Positions 33,385-40,971 of a DNA stretch of 64,000 bases are shown piece after piece. The translations under genes and the position numbers were made by a program. The stretch covers positions 1 to 64,000 of the IMG/VR virus record IMGVR_UViG_3300037808_001421. One strand, given 5' to 3'. Each line of letters opens with the position of its first letter. The first letter of the stretch is position 1. Below the pieces are notes generated by a model that worked only from the letters and a program-made list of their open reading frames with translations, made no database searches and had not been told where the DNA came from. This stretch comes from a virus.

Positions 33385-35502
33385 ATGACGCAGCCTCTCT
33401 TTCTCGACCAAGCCCTCGACTTCGGAACCAAGACCGCCGGCACGCTCACTGCGATGAGCGACGACGGTGAGCGATGGGGCGAAGAAGTCCTCAGCGAAGC
33501 CTACCGCCAGATCTCGTTCCTGTCGGACTTCGACGTCAACGTGGCTATCGATAAAGAGGACCAGGAGCGTGGCTACGCTTGGGGTTCCATCGAAGTGCGG
33601 CCGCGCTCGGACATGAGTCCTGAGGAAGAAGGCGGCCGTCCGCTGGCGACGGTGCACATCCCGGTCATCATCAAGGACCAGATGTTGTCGCCGCTGGACC
33701 TCTTCCTCGACATCGACGAGAAGCGCTACCAGCCCCTGACCGAGAGCCGCATGCGCAAAGCGCTCTTCCGTCCTGAGACCTTCGACGCCATTCGCACGGC
33801 GCCGCCGCAGCCCAGTCTCTACAACGAGCTCCAGCCTCCGCTGGGCTCGAGCGTTGGCGGCAGCATCAAGACAGGTGCGTTGGTCGACAAGGGCGTCGGC
33901 GCCGTCATGGGTGGCGTGGTCAAAGGGTCTGGGAAGCTCGCCATGGGTGTGAACATGGGTTCGAACGTGCTGCGCCAAGGTGCAAAGCTGGCGCATGTTC
34001 TGATGACTCCGCTGTTGCCGCAGCTTCAGGGCCGGGTGCGCTCAGACCACATCGCTCGCATCAAGACAGCTGTGATGGACGACGCGCTACATGCGCAGAT
34101 TCTCAACGCTGATGAGGGCGTCCGCGCGGCGTTCAGCTCTGCACTGAGCCTCGAGCCCCCTGACTTGGTCAAGACCGCGGCCGCGCTGTTCCCCAAGCCG
34201 AACGTCGTGCAGGTGAGCAAGGCCGGCAGGGGCAAGTACCGGGTGAAGTACGCCAACACTGGCATGTACGCGCCGGCGCAAGAGCAGGTGGGTCCCGAGC
34301 AGGCGCAGGCCGTACTTGGATCCCCCGATCTGGTGCAGCGGATGGAGGAAGATGGCTCGGTTACCATGAGTCCTGACGCCGCCATCAAGGAGACGTTGGA
34401 CACCGGCGACATCAAGAACGTCGATCAGTTCGGTACCTGGCGGGTGCAGGACAAGATGGGGAACCAGCTCGTCGGCTGGGCGTTCCCGCAGGTCATGAGC
34501 ATGGATCTGCAGCCCCTGCCTATGGTGCTGTTCACCAACGGCTCGCAGTACGCCATCGCCGAGACGATCGCTGGTCGCCTGGTAGGTAAGAGCACTGACC
34601 TGCCGAAGAGCCCACAGCCCGCGGGTTACGGCTTCCTCTATCACGTGGATGATGGGGGAGCTCGAGCCTTCGTCCCGATGACCATTCGGGCGACCTTCAC
34701 CAACCCGGCAGGCACTTTGTCCTACCAGGCCGTGAACGACATGGGCGAGATCGTGACCTTCAACATGGTCGAGGGGTTGAAAACCATCGCCAAGGTGGGC
34801 GAAGGTACTTATGCCGTTCCGCTGAGTTTCCGCTGGCTTCCTCTCAAGGGCCAGACCGAGCTCATCGAGACGGCGGACATGTTCACCAAAACCGCTAACG
34901 CAGACTTCGTCCACAAGGTGTTCCTCCGTGGCGAGAAGGGAGCACACAGCTACAGCTTCGATGGGCCTCCCCTCACGAAGCTCGCCAGTGAAGAGAAGAC
35001 GTTCCTGAACCGCGCAGATGCGGAGTTCCTCGGTGTTTCTCTCGGCATTTCGCCGGGACACATCAAGGTAGCTCTCGACAAGGCGGCCCTCGGTAAGCGC
35101 CTCGAGTTCAACGCGTGTCGCATGCTCACCACCGTCAAGGAGAAGATGGCGGCGGCGCGTGAGGCAGTCAAAGAAGACCTGCTCGACCTCGAGTACCCCA
35201 TTCGCAACTTCAACCTCATCAAAGAGGCGTCAGTTCTTACGGATGCTCTGACCGCGGACAAGATCCTCGGCCTGGGCTTCCTCAACGCGGAGAACGTGGC
35301 GACCTTCGTGGACATGCTGCCTGGGCTCGAGCTGGCTTCCAGCCGTATCGCAGAGCTCTTGGTGTCCTCCCGTCTTGGGTTGGAGGAGGTACCGGAGATC
35401 GCACTCGAGCGGATGCTCGCAGCGATGAACGACGTCATCCTCGGGCTGAACAAGCTCAAACAACGGGAGATCACGTTCGCAGCAGACCAAGAGAGGGTCT
35501 AG
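33385..35502 (+). CDS. Large virion-cluster protein (705 aa), function unknown
   Basis: ATG with a TAGGAG ribosome binding site. The N-terminal 130 residues look alpha/beta (ATVHIPVIIKDQMLSPLDLF), then a Gly/Lys stretch (VGAVMGGVVKGSGKLAMGV), and a beta-rich central region about 270-500 (YAIAETIAGRLVGK, GYGFLYHVDDGGARAFVP). The C-terminal 150 residues are helical. The x-K-[TL]-A motif recurs (FGTKTAG, LVKTAAA, MFTKTAN, LTKLAS). No known domain. Likely a structural or ejected protein; the motif hints at head localisation. Confidence 0.65.
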   Translation: MTQPLFLDQALDFGTKTAGTLTAMSDDGERWGEEVLSEAYRQISFLSDFDVNVAIDKEDQERGYAWGSIEVRPRSDMSPEEEGGRPLATVHIPVIIKDQMLSPLDLFLDIDEKRYQPLTESRMRKALFRPETFDAIRTAPPQPSLYNELQPPLGSSVGGSIKTGALVDKGVGAVMGGVVKGSGKLAMGVNMGSNVLRQGAKLAHVLMTPLLPQLQGRVRSDHIARIKTAVMDDALHAQILNADEGVRAAFSSALSLEPPDLVKTAAALFPKPNVVQVSKAGRGKYRVKYANTGMYAPAQEQVGPEQAQAVLGSPDLVQRMEEDGSVTMSPDAAIKETLDTGDIKNVDQFGTWRVQDKMGNQLVGWAFPQVMSMDLQPLPMVLFTNGSQYAIAETIAGRLVGKSTDLPKSPQPAGYGFLYHVDDGGARAFVPMTIRATFTNPAGTLSYQAVNDMGEIVTFNMVEGLKTIAKVGEGTYAVPLSFRWLPLKGQTELIETADMFTKTANADFVHKVFLRGEKGAHSYSFDGPPLTKLASEEKTFLNRADAEFLGVSLGISPGHIKVALDKAALGKRLEFNACRMLTTVKEKMAAAREAVKEDLLDLEYPIRNFNLIKEASVLTDALTADKILGLGFLNAENVATFVDMLPGLELASSRIAELLVSSRLGLEEVPEIALERMLAAMNDVILGLNKLKQREITFAADQERV

Positions 35503-36332
35503 TGCACCCATCCACCTACTACATCAAGTTCTTACTCGCCCGTAGCCATGGCACGGACGAGCCTGAGGACTGGGACAGTGTCAAAGACCATCTCTCGCAG
35601 CTAGGGCTCCCTCGTCTATGGGAGCCTGCCTTCGACCTGGCAAACGGGGTGTTTGCGCCTCCTATCCCGTTTCGCTTCAATGCCAAGACCCACAAGAGCA
35701 CCGTCGCGTTCATGCGCGATGAGAAGATCTACACCATGTGGAAGAAGGACAAGGAGACCAAAGCTGCACTTCGGATCCTCGAGCGTCCTGCCATGCGGGA
35801 GGTCATCCAAGTACTCATCATGGGTGGCATCGAAGCGGATATCGTTCGGAACCGCATCATAGAGAGGTTCCAAGAGACCCTGTCGGCCAAGTCGATCGAC
35901 GTGTACCGACACTACTTCTGGAACACGGACCTCACCACTATGCAGGAGTGGACAGCCATCCTGCGCGGCGACCCGATGTCCGACCACTACATCGCCGCCC
36001 GGGGCGGCAGCCAGCAGCAGGCGTTGTTCAGGGCAGGCTTCAACCCGCTCATCGAACCGAAGGCTGCGCTCAGGGAAGCGTTCAGGTCTTTGGCTATGCG
36101 AGTCGAGGCCACTCGCAACCTGCCAGACACCAAAGAGACCAACAACATGCTGTGCGCTCTCACCAAAGAGATGACGGCGTTGTACCAGGTGCTCAAGGCC
36201 GACGGCGAAGGCGTCGGCGATGTGGCGAAGGGCCTCAAGAAGTTCAAGATAGCTTTGGACGAAACTCCGGCAGCGTCCATCTTGCAATTGGCAGGCAAGG
36301 GCAACTACAGTCGCTCTGGTGCCAACGAATAA
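35502..36332 (+). CDS. Hypothetical helical protein (276 aa)
   Basis: GTG start at 35502 overlaps the upstream TAG. It is mostly helical with EDWDSVKDHLSQLGLPRLW at the start, ALRILERPAMREVIQVLIMG in the middle and GDVAKGLKKFKIALDETP near the end. No nucleotide-binding or metal motifs are seen. It overlaps the zinc-ribbon gene downstream by 14 bases, so the two are probably made together. It may be a packaging or baseplate component; the sequence does not decide. Confidence 0.6.
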   Translation: MHPSTYYIKFLLARSHGTDEPEDWDSVKDHLSQLGLPRLWEPAFDLANGVFAPPIPFRFNAKTHKSTVAFMRDEKIYTMWKKDKETKAALRILERPAMREVIQVLIMGGIEADIVRNRIIERFQETLSAKSIDVYRHYFWNTDLTTMQEWTAILRGDPMSDHYIAARGGSQQQALFRAGFNPLIEPKAALREAFRSLAMRVEATRNLPDTKETNNMLCALTKEMTALYQVLKADGEGVGDVAKGLKKFKIALDETPAASILQLAGKGNYSRSGANE

Positions 36333-36837
36333 CCCAGAGGCCATCAGCAAAGACGAGTGGGCGATGCTCAAAGAGGCCGCCAGCCTGGAGGTCCCCGATG
36401 TCGAGGGGGCCGTAGAGCCTAACGTCATCACCTACTACACGACCTTGTTTGCCAACTACGTGCACAAGGAAGACACTACGCTCGTACAGCTGTTCCCGCG
36501 TATGGGCGTGGACGACAAGTACTTCACGGGAGTGTTCAAGCCTGTGTGCGCAGGTTGTGGGTACCAGTTCCCGCAGCCGCAGTCCAAGTGTCCGCGGTGC
36601 AGCAATCCCAACAAGGTCTACCAGCCGGGGCGGCTCGAGCAGAAACCTGACTTCGAGTTCCCGCACAACTTGCGGCTGATGGTCAGGGACGCCCTCGAGC
36701 TCATCGAGTACCCAGGTGACTACGCGGTGGACGAGGTCCGTGAGCTCAATGCATTCGTTGTGCAGTTGCCTGTCGCCTGGAAAAGAGACCAGGTCGTGCA
36801 GTTCGTCGAGGCGTTGGACCAGTCTCTCGACGGGTAG
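36319..36837 (+). CDS. Zinc-ribbon protein (172 aa), function unknown
   Basis: GTG start at 36319 inside the previous gene. CAGCGYQFPQPQSKCPRC at about 75-92 is a treble-clef-like zinc ribbon. The N-terminal half is helical (EWAMLKEAASLEVPDVEG), with LKEAA recalling the recurrent K-x-A motif. The C-terminal 50 residues are acidic and helical (VRDALELIEYPGDYAVDEV). Structural, regulatory and packaging roles are all possible. Confidence 0.6.
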   Translation: MPTNNPEAISKDEWAMLKEAASLEVPDVEGAVEPNVITYYTTLFANYVHKEDTTLVQLFPRMGVDDKYFTGVFKPVCAGCGYQFPQPQSKCPRCSNPNKVYQPGRLEQKPDFEFPHNLRLMVRDALELIEYPGDYAVDEVRELNAFVVQLPVAWKRDQVVQFVEALDQSLDG

Positions 36838-36844
36838 CGCGTGG

Positions 36845-36850
36845 TAATCT
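36845..36850 (+). promoter_or_regulatory. Isolated -10-like box TAATCT with GTG at +6 but no long ORF
   Basis: GGTAATCT is followed by CGAAGT and a GTG, the same layout as the leaderless genes, but the GTG frame stops after five codons. The box lies in the 217-base gap 36838-37054, where I see no convincing gene: two short frames exist, one with a hydrophobic segment, and neither has a ribosome binding site. Confidence 0.3.
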
Positions 36851-37016
36851 CGAAGTGTGCACCAATCACAATAGCTGCTGTCCGCCCCCGTAGCCGTAAC
36901 TACTTCTCGTGTGCGGCCGCTTCCTTGGAAACGGAGAAGGCCATGTTCTTCTCATCCTATTCTTACACTGGAGATCCTTTCTCTTTTTCACGTTCAGAGC
37001 TAAACAAACCGCCCCG

Positions 37017-37042
37017 GGCCTGGGCCCTCTCGAGCCCAGGCC
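37017..37042 (-). terminator. Terminator after the leftward gene 37055-37669
   Basis: GGCCTGGGC, an 8-base loop and GCCCAGGCC form a perfect 9-bp stem, starting 12 bases after the leftward stop codon. Minus-strand sequence beyond it is GC then TTTGTTTAG, a weak T-rich tail. Confidence 0.65.
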
Positions 37043-37054
37043 ATTCGACCTCAA

Positions 37055-37669
37055 TCAGCCGATGATGTGGAACGCATCTTCCACTTCGATCGTCGCCCTG
37101 CATGCCTTCTTGACGTGCTCGAGCATGTCTCCGATGTCCCATTGCTCTGGCTGATTTCCGATGTCCCACTGGGTGTTGCCGCCCGCGATGTTTCGCACCA
37201 ACCGACCCGACCCCGGCGCCATCTGCACGCCCAGAGACGTGCTCAGGAACGTGATCGCCAGGAAGGAGTTCACGCCACGTTGCCCCTCGTACAGAGCCTT
37301 CGTGCTGTCGTCGATCTGCGAGTCCGCGAGTACCGCGGGCCCATCGTACAGAACGACTTTGAGGTCACTGACGGGGAGGGCGTCGACCTTGTCCCGATTC
37401 AGGACCATCGTAGGCGCGCCGCGGTGGAGCACCACCTTGTAGTCGTCCGGGTTCTCGGACGTGCGTCCGAACGCCCCAACCACGAGGTCGTGGTGCTCCT
37501 CCGGGATGGCGATGAGCGCGTGACCTTTGTCGTCGAAGCCCAGGCCCTGCTTGAGCTGCTCCGCGATGCAGCCTGCGATGGTGCCCCAGGTGCTCGGATG
37601 GCGCAGCACCGTACCAATGGCGTTGCCATCGATCTGGTTCTGCGCGATTTCGTGAATGCCTATTCTCAT
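37055..37669 (-). CDS. Hypothetical protein (204 aa) in a one-gene leftward island
   Basis: ATG at 37669 with an AAGGAG ribosome binding site. The product starts MRIGIHEIAQNQIDGNAIG and has an alpha/beta core (ALIAIPEEHHDLVVGAFGR, YKVVLHRGAPTMVLNRDK, LKVVLYDGPAVLADSQ). A short repeat (QWDIGNQPEQWDIGD) lies near the C-terminus. It has its own terminator and an upstream copy of the 16-bp element, so it is independently transcribed against the virion operon. No family recognised. Confidence 0.65.
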   Translation of the reverse strand: MRIGIHEIAQNQIDGNAIGTVLRHPSTWGTIAGCIAEQLKQGLGFDDKGHALIAIPEEHHDLVVGAFGRTSENPDDYKVVLHRGAPTMVLNRDKVDALPVSDLKVVLYDGPAVLADSQIDDSTKALYEGQRGVNSFLAITFLSTSLGVQMAPGSGRLVRNIAGGNTQWDIGNQPEQWDIGDMLEHVKKACRATIEVEDAFHIIG

Positions 37670-37706
37670 TGGAACTCCTTGGTAAATGGAAGCCGTGACT
37701 TCCTTG

Positions 37707-37722
37707 CTACGTTCCTTATGCC
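37707..37722. repeat. 16-bp element CTACGTTCCTTATGCC, copy 2
   Basis: One mismatch from the copy at 25889-25904. On the minus strand it reads GGCATAAGGAACGTAG and lies 38 bases upstream of the leftward gene at 37669. CATAAG may serve as its -10 box. Both copies sit in front of leftward islands. Confidence 0.55.
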
Positions 37723-37765
37723 TAGAGACGGGCCGGCGTTTCGTTTCTGACAAGAAGTCCTGAGG

Positions 37766-37771
37766 TATACT
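37766..37771 (+). promoter_or_regulatory. -10-like box TATACT, six bases before a GTG start
   Basis: GGTATACT, CGGCTC, GTG (37778). Predicts a leaderless mRNA for the ATP-grasp-like gene. No clear -35 element. Confidence 0.6.
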
Positions 37772-37777
37772 CGGCTC

Positions 37778-39238
37778 GTGACCAGGGAGAAGTTCGCAGA
37801 CTTCGGCGACATGAAGAATTGGGTGAAGGAAAACCCACTCACGTCTGCGGCTATCGGCGGGGGTATCGCAGCCGCGGGGGTGGTGGGCAAGCACCTGACG
37901 GCCAAGGCGGCTCCGATAGCTTCTCGCTCAGGCAAGCGCATGCAGGATCTCGCTTCGAAGGAAGGGATCGGGTTTGGCTTTGCCACTCAAGCCAAGAAGT
38001 CGACCGACGCACCTACCTTCAAGGAAAGGGTTCGTAGCCGCTTGTTCGCAGGCGGAGCGGAGCCTGTGTACACCACACCGGAGGGGTACGTCCTCAAGAA
38101 TCATGGGCGCAGTCCTAAGAAGGGTGTTGTGACAGGCTTGGACGCGGACGTGGGGGCTCAGGCAGACGTGAACGTTGGCGGCCTTTCTCCGTCAGGCTCC
38201 AAGGCAAAGAAGACCTTGGCCAACCTAGAAAAGCTGGAAGTTGCTGGCAAGCCAGGAGAGACCACCAGGTCTGTTGGCCTGTCCAAGCACTTTGCGCAGA
38301 GTGGCCGCGTTAGCAACACGGCTAAGAAGCTAGGGCTGAGGACGCCGGGCCCTAAAGCATCCCAGGCAGAGCAGGGCCGGTACCTCAACGCGCTGCAGAA
38401 GGGCCTCATCAAAGAGCACGGCGAGTCTGGGTTTTTGATGAAGCCATCGGACCTGGTTGCGAGCTCGGGCGCCTTCCCTTCCAACAAAGGTAATTGGGGT
38501 GCTTCGTGGAAGGACTACACCACTCGCTTGAAGCCTGAGATGGACGCGATGCGTGCGGACATCGCAGCCAACCCTGCCAACTACCCTCCAGGCAAATCGG
38601 CGTCGAACCTCGTCGCTGAAAAGTTCCGGAAGGACCCTGCGTACATAGGCACTGGGCTCGAGGCTGCGCTGAAGGATCCGAGGAGGACTCTTGGGCAGTC
38701 GAAGCTCGACATCATCCCTGGAGCTCGAGGCAAGCCTGCTGAGTACCGTGTACACATGATTGGGGGCGAGGTTCCTGAGCAACTGTCGTACGAACGATAT
38801 GACCTACCGCGCCAGATTATGGGCCGGGTACCAGGTCTGAAGCACCTGCGCAGCAACAAGCGAGGTACCCCGGAGGAGGCGGCTCAATGGGTGCGGGACA
38901 ACATCTCGCCCAACATCAACAAGAAGCTGAAGGACGGTACCTTTGGTTTGGACGTGGTGCGGGTGCGCAACCCAGATGGCAGCCTTGGTTACAAGATGAT
39001 TGAGCTGAACCCGTCCACGCAGGCAGGGCGCTCAGGCTTCTTGGCCGCGGAAGACAACCCGCTACTCGCTGGCGACATGTCCCGATGGCTAACAGGAAAA
39101 GCTACGCCCCTAGGCGCCGCCACCAAGACACTAGCCGCAGCCGGTGCAGGTGGCGGCGCCGTATACACCGGAGCCAGGAATCTGCCTACTGAGCGACTAC
39201 CCGTGCGAGCTTCTTCATCGTCCGAGGAGACAGCTTAG
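37778..39238 (+). CDS. ATP-grasp-like protein (486 aa)
   Basis: GTG start, leaderless. Residues about 20-50 are a Gly/Ala hydrophobic segment (LTSAAIGGGIAAAGVVG). From about 220 the order of elements resembles ATP-grasp enzymes: GESGFLMKPSDLVASSG, then EYRVHMIGGEVPEQ and, near 395-420, FGLDVVRVRNPDGSLGYKMI followed by ELNPSTQAGRSGF, equivalent to the D...ExN metal-binding end of the family. The C-terminus has another Gly/Ala stretch. ATP-grasp enzymes join an acid to an amine. A substrate cannot be named, and a degenerate non-catalytic fold is possible. Confidence 0.5.
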   Translation: MTREKFADFGDMKNWVKENPLTSAAIGGGIAAAGVVGKHLTAKAAPIASRSGKRMQDLASKEGIGFGFATQAKKSTDAPTFKERVRSRLFAGGAEPVYTTPEGYVLKNHGRSPKKGVVTGLDADVGAQADVNVGGLSPSGSKAKKTLANLEKLEVAGKPGETTRSVGLSKHFAQSGRVSNTAKKLGLRTPGPKASQAEQGRYLNALQKGLIKEHGESGFLMKPSDLVASSGAFPSNKGNWGASWKDYTTRLKPEMDAMRADIAANPANYPPGKSASNLVAEKFRKDPAYIGTGLEAALKDPRRTLGQSKLDIIPGARGKPAEYRVHMIGGEVPEQLSYERYDLPRQIMGRVPGLKHLRSNKRGTPEEAAQWVRDNISPNINKKLKDGTFGLDVVRVRNPDGSLGYKMIELNPSTQAGRSGFLAAEDNPLLAGDMSRWLTGKATPLGAATKTLAAAGAGGGAVYTGARNLPTERLPVRASSSSEETA

Positions 39239-39632
39239 CGACACGTTCTGCGAAGTGTTCCTCGGGGTGGATGTCCTCGTACTTCATCAACTGTATGCCG
39301 ACCTGCAACCGAAGCCACGCCAGCCTTACCGGCGACGGGTACTCCGGAAGCTTGAAGGCGTCCGCAACATCCTCATGCTCGTTGACCACATGGTGAGCCA
39401 ACTCGTGGCGGAGCAGGTACTCCGCCCCTTCGTCGTCGTTCTCCTCGTAGCAGAGCAGCGCCCACCAGCCTGCGGCGTGGATGACCCCATCTTTGATGAA
39501 TGCTCTGCACGTGGCCTGACTCCACCGAATGTCCAGGTCAGCGTCGGTGAGCTCCATAGGCACACCGTGTTCTTCCAGGGTGGCTCTAGCCGCTTGTAAC
39601 CTTTCGTCTAACCAGGCAAGTGTTTCACACAT
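39186..39632 (-). CDS. HExxH metallopeptidase-like protein A (148 aa)
   Basis: ATG at 39632 with AGGTGA upstream. YLLRHELAHHVVNEHEDV carries HExxH (HELAH), and EEHFAERVAKLSPRTMKKL gives a conserved C-terminal helix with a candidate third ligand Glu. The pattern resembles SprT/ImmA-type small zinc peptidases. The 3' end overlaps the rightward ATP-grasp-like gene by 53 bases, a convergent overlap. It is a close paralogue of the next gene (shared LSPRTMKKLARV ending). Substrate unknown. Confidence 0.65.
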   Translation of the reverse strand: MCETLAWLDERLQAARATLEEHGVPMELTDADLDIRWSQATCRAFIKDGVIHAAGWWALLCYEENDDEGAEYLLRHELAHHVVNEHEDVADAFKLPEYPSPVRLAWLRLQVGIQLMKYEDIHPEEHFAERVAKLSPRTMKKLARVVAQ

Positions 39633-39644
39633 CAATTCACCTAT

Positions 39645-40082
39645 TCATGCGCAGACTCGCGCAAGTTTCTTCATTGTTCTTGGAGAGAGGCGCCCCACGC
39701 GATCCGCGAATTGTTCTTCGGGAATCTCGCAAAGTGCCCCAGAGATACCCAACCAGACTCCCTCCACGAAGCCTGGGTACTTAGGTATTCGGAAAGCTCG
39801 AGCAACGTCGGGACGCCGCTTGAGTATAAGATGCGCCAATTCATGGCGGAAGATATCGAGGACGTCCTCGTCTTCATCATTTAGGTAGGCGCTCCTGGCC
39901 CACCACCCATTTACATACACTGTGAAGTCGCCGGGACTTTCGTTGACGTATGCATAGCAGGTACACGAAACCCAACTGAGCTTGACCTTGGCGCGCACCA
40001 GCTTGGCCGGTATGCCCCAAGATTTCAGGTCAGTTCGGGCCTCCTTCAGCCTGTCTTGTAACCATCTCTTCAGATTTCTCAC
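39645..40082 (-). CDS. HExxH metallopeptidase-like protein B (145 aa)
   Basis: GTG start chosen at 40082; the longer frame to 40391 lies in the coding region of the next gene. IFRHELAHLILKRRPDVAR holds HELAH; EEQFADRVGRLSPRTMKKL is the shared ending with protein A. N-terminal SVRNLKRWLQDRLKEARTDL is a basic helix. The two genes form a tandem leftward pair, likely an old duplication. They may be anti-repressor-type or host-protein-cleaving peptidases; no evidence decides. Confidence 0.65.
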   Translation of the reverse strand: MRNLKRWLQDRLKEARTDLKSWGIPAKLVRAKVKLSWVSCTCYAYVNESPGDFTVYVNGWWARSAYLNDEDEDVLDIFRHELAHLILKRRPDVARAFRIPKYPGFVEGVWLGISGALCEIPEEQFADRVGRLSPRTMKKLARVCA

Positions 40083-40119
40083 ACTTATCTTATCCCTCCC
40101 CTGGCCCTGGCATTTCCTG

Positions 40120-40125
40120 TACACT
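40120..40125 (+). promoter_or_regulatory. -10-like box TACACT, six bases before a GTG start
   Basis: TGTACACT, AGCCCC, GTG (40132). Same spacing as the other leaderless starts. It lies in the 49-base divergent gap between the metallopeptidase pair and the hydrolase genes. Confidence 0.6.
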
Positions 40126-40131
40126 AGCCCC

Positions 40132-40968
40132 GTGGACGCAGCGACTGACGCCATGTGGGCGGAGCTCGAGAAGATTGCTGCAGAGCTCGACCCGGAGGCG
40201 CTGAAACGCTTCACCGCGAACCTTCGCGCCGGCGATCTGATCAACTTTGACCGAGCGGCCGCGGACGCTGCCACTGAGCAGGCAGGGCTACGCAAGGCGA
40301 TGCTCACAGGGGGCATCAAGCGCCTGTCCAAGTCTCCGCAGCACCACACTGCGATGTACATGGGCCTGGATCCAGAGACGGGCAAGCACATGCTTGGTCA
40401 CAACTTCGAGCAGGGTGGCCGCACGGGCGTATCGCTGGCGCCTCTCGATGAGTTCGCGAACAATTCCAGCTATCACGCGTACCGACCTGCGGGCGTGACA
40501 CCTGAGCAGGGTCAGGCAGCTGCAGATGAGATTCGCCGGCTCTCGCAGGTACCCACGGAGTACTCGAAGCGCAACCTGGTTGCCGCTGGTGTTGCTGAAG
40601 CTGCTGGCGAAGGTGACACTGTCATGAGCCGTGCCGGCCGCGGTCTGGCAAAGCGACTGAGTAAAGTCTGCGACCCAGGGACAGGTATCTGCTCACACCT
40701 GCCGGTAGACGCGTACTCCCCCGGTATGGGTCGGGAGGAGGCGGTGAAGGTATTCGGTGGCGGTAACGTGCCTGTTGATGAGGCGCACTTCCGGGTCACC
40801 CCCAAGACCATTTCACAGTCGCCGCACATGAAGGGCTTGGGTACCTACCAGCCAATGGCCCAGGAATCCTCCACTGTCAAAGCAGTGGGCAAGGGCCTGT
40901 TCAAGTCCCTCAAGACCAAGATGGCGCCTTCACTCGGCACGGCTGTTCGTGCGCTAACCCCAGGGTGA
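40132..40968 (+). CDS. Permuted NlpC/P60-like (YiiX-type) hydrolase A (278 aa)
   Basis: GTG start, leaderless. The N-terminus VDAATDAMWAELEKIAAELD is one of the recurring ELEKIA helices. AGDLINF at about 43-49 and HHTAMYMG near 80 resemble the GDL...HvgiyvG motif of YiiX/LRAT-like papain-fold enzymes, with His as one catalytic residue. The nucleophile could be the Cys in GICSHLPVDAYS near 185, matching the C-terminal Cys of the permuted order. Such enzymes cleave peptidoglycan cross-bridges or amide bonds. With a targeting-like N-terminus it may be a virion-carried lysin. Confidence 0.55.
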   Translation: MDAATDAMWAELEKIAAELDPEALKRFTANLRAGDLINFDRAAADAATEQAGLRKAMLTGGIKRLSKSPQHHTAMYMGLDPETGKHMLGHNFEQGGRTGVSLAPLDEFANNSSYHAYRPAGVTPEQGQAAADEIRRLSQVPTEYSKRNLVAAGVAEAAGEGDTVMSRAGRGLAKRLSKVCDPGTGICSHLPVDAYSPGMGREEAVKVFGGGNVPVDEAHFRVTPKTISQSPHMKGLGTYQPMAQESSTVKAVGKGLFKSLKTKMAPSLGTAVRALTPG

Positions 40969-40971
40969 CCT

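Noticed and set aside
34087-35061. 324-codon leftward ORF inside the 705-aa gene
   Set aside because: Antisense shadow; composition is Arg/Leu/Glu-biased and no start signal or domain is visible.
36841-37154. Two short rightward ORFs in the gap 36838-37054
   Set aside because: No ribosome binding site, they run into the antisense of the leftward gene and the hairpin, and the leaderless-like GTG at 36857 stops after five codons.
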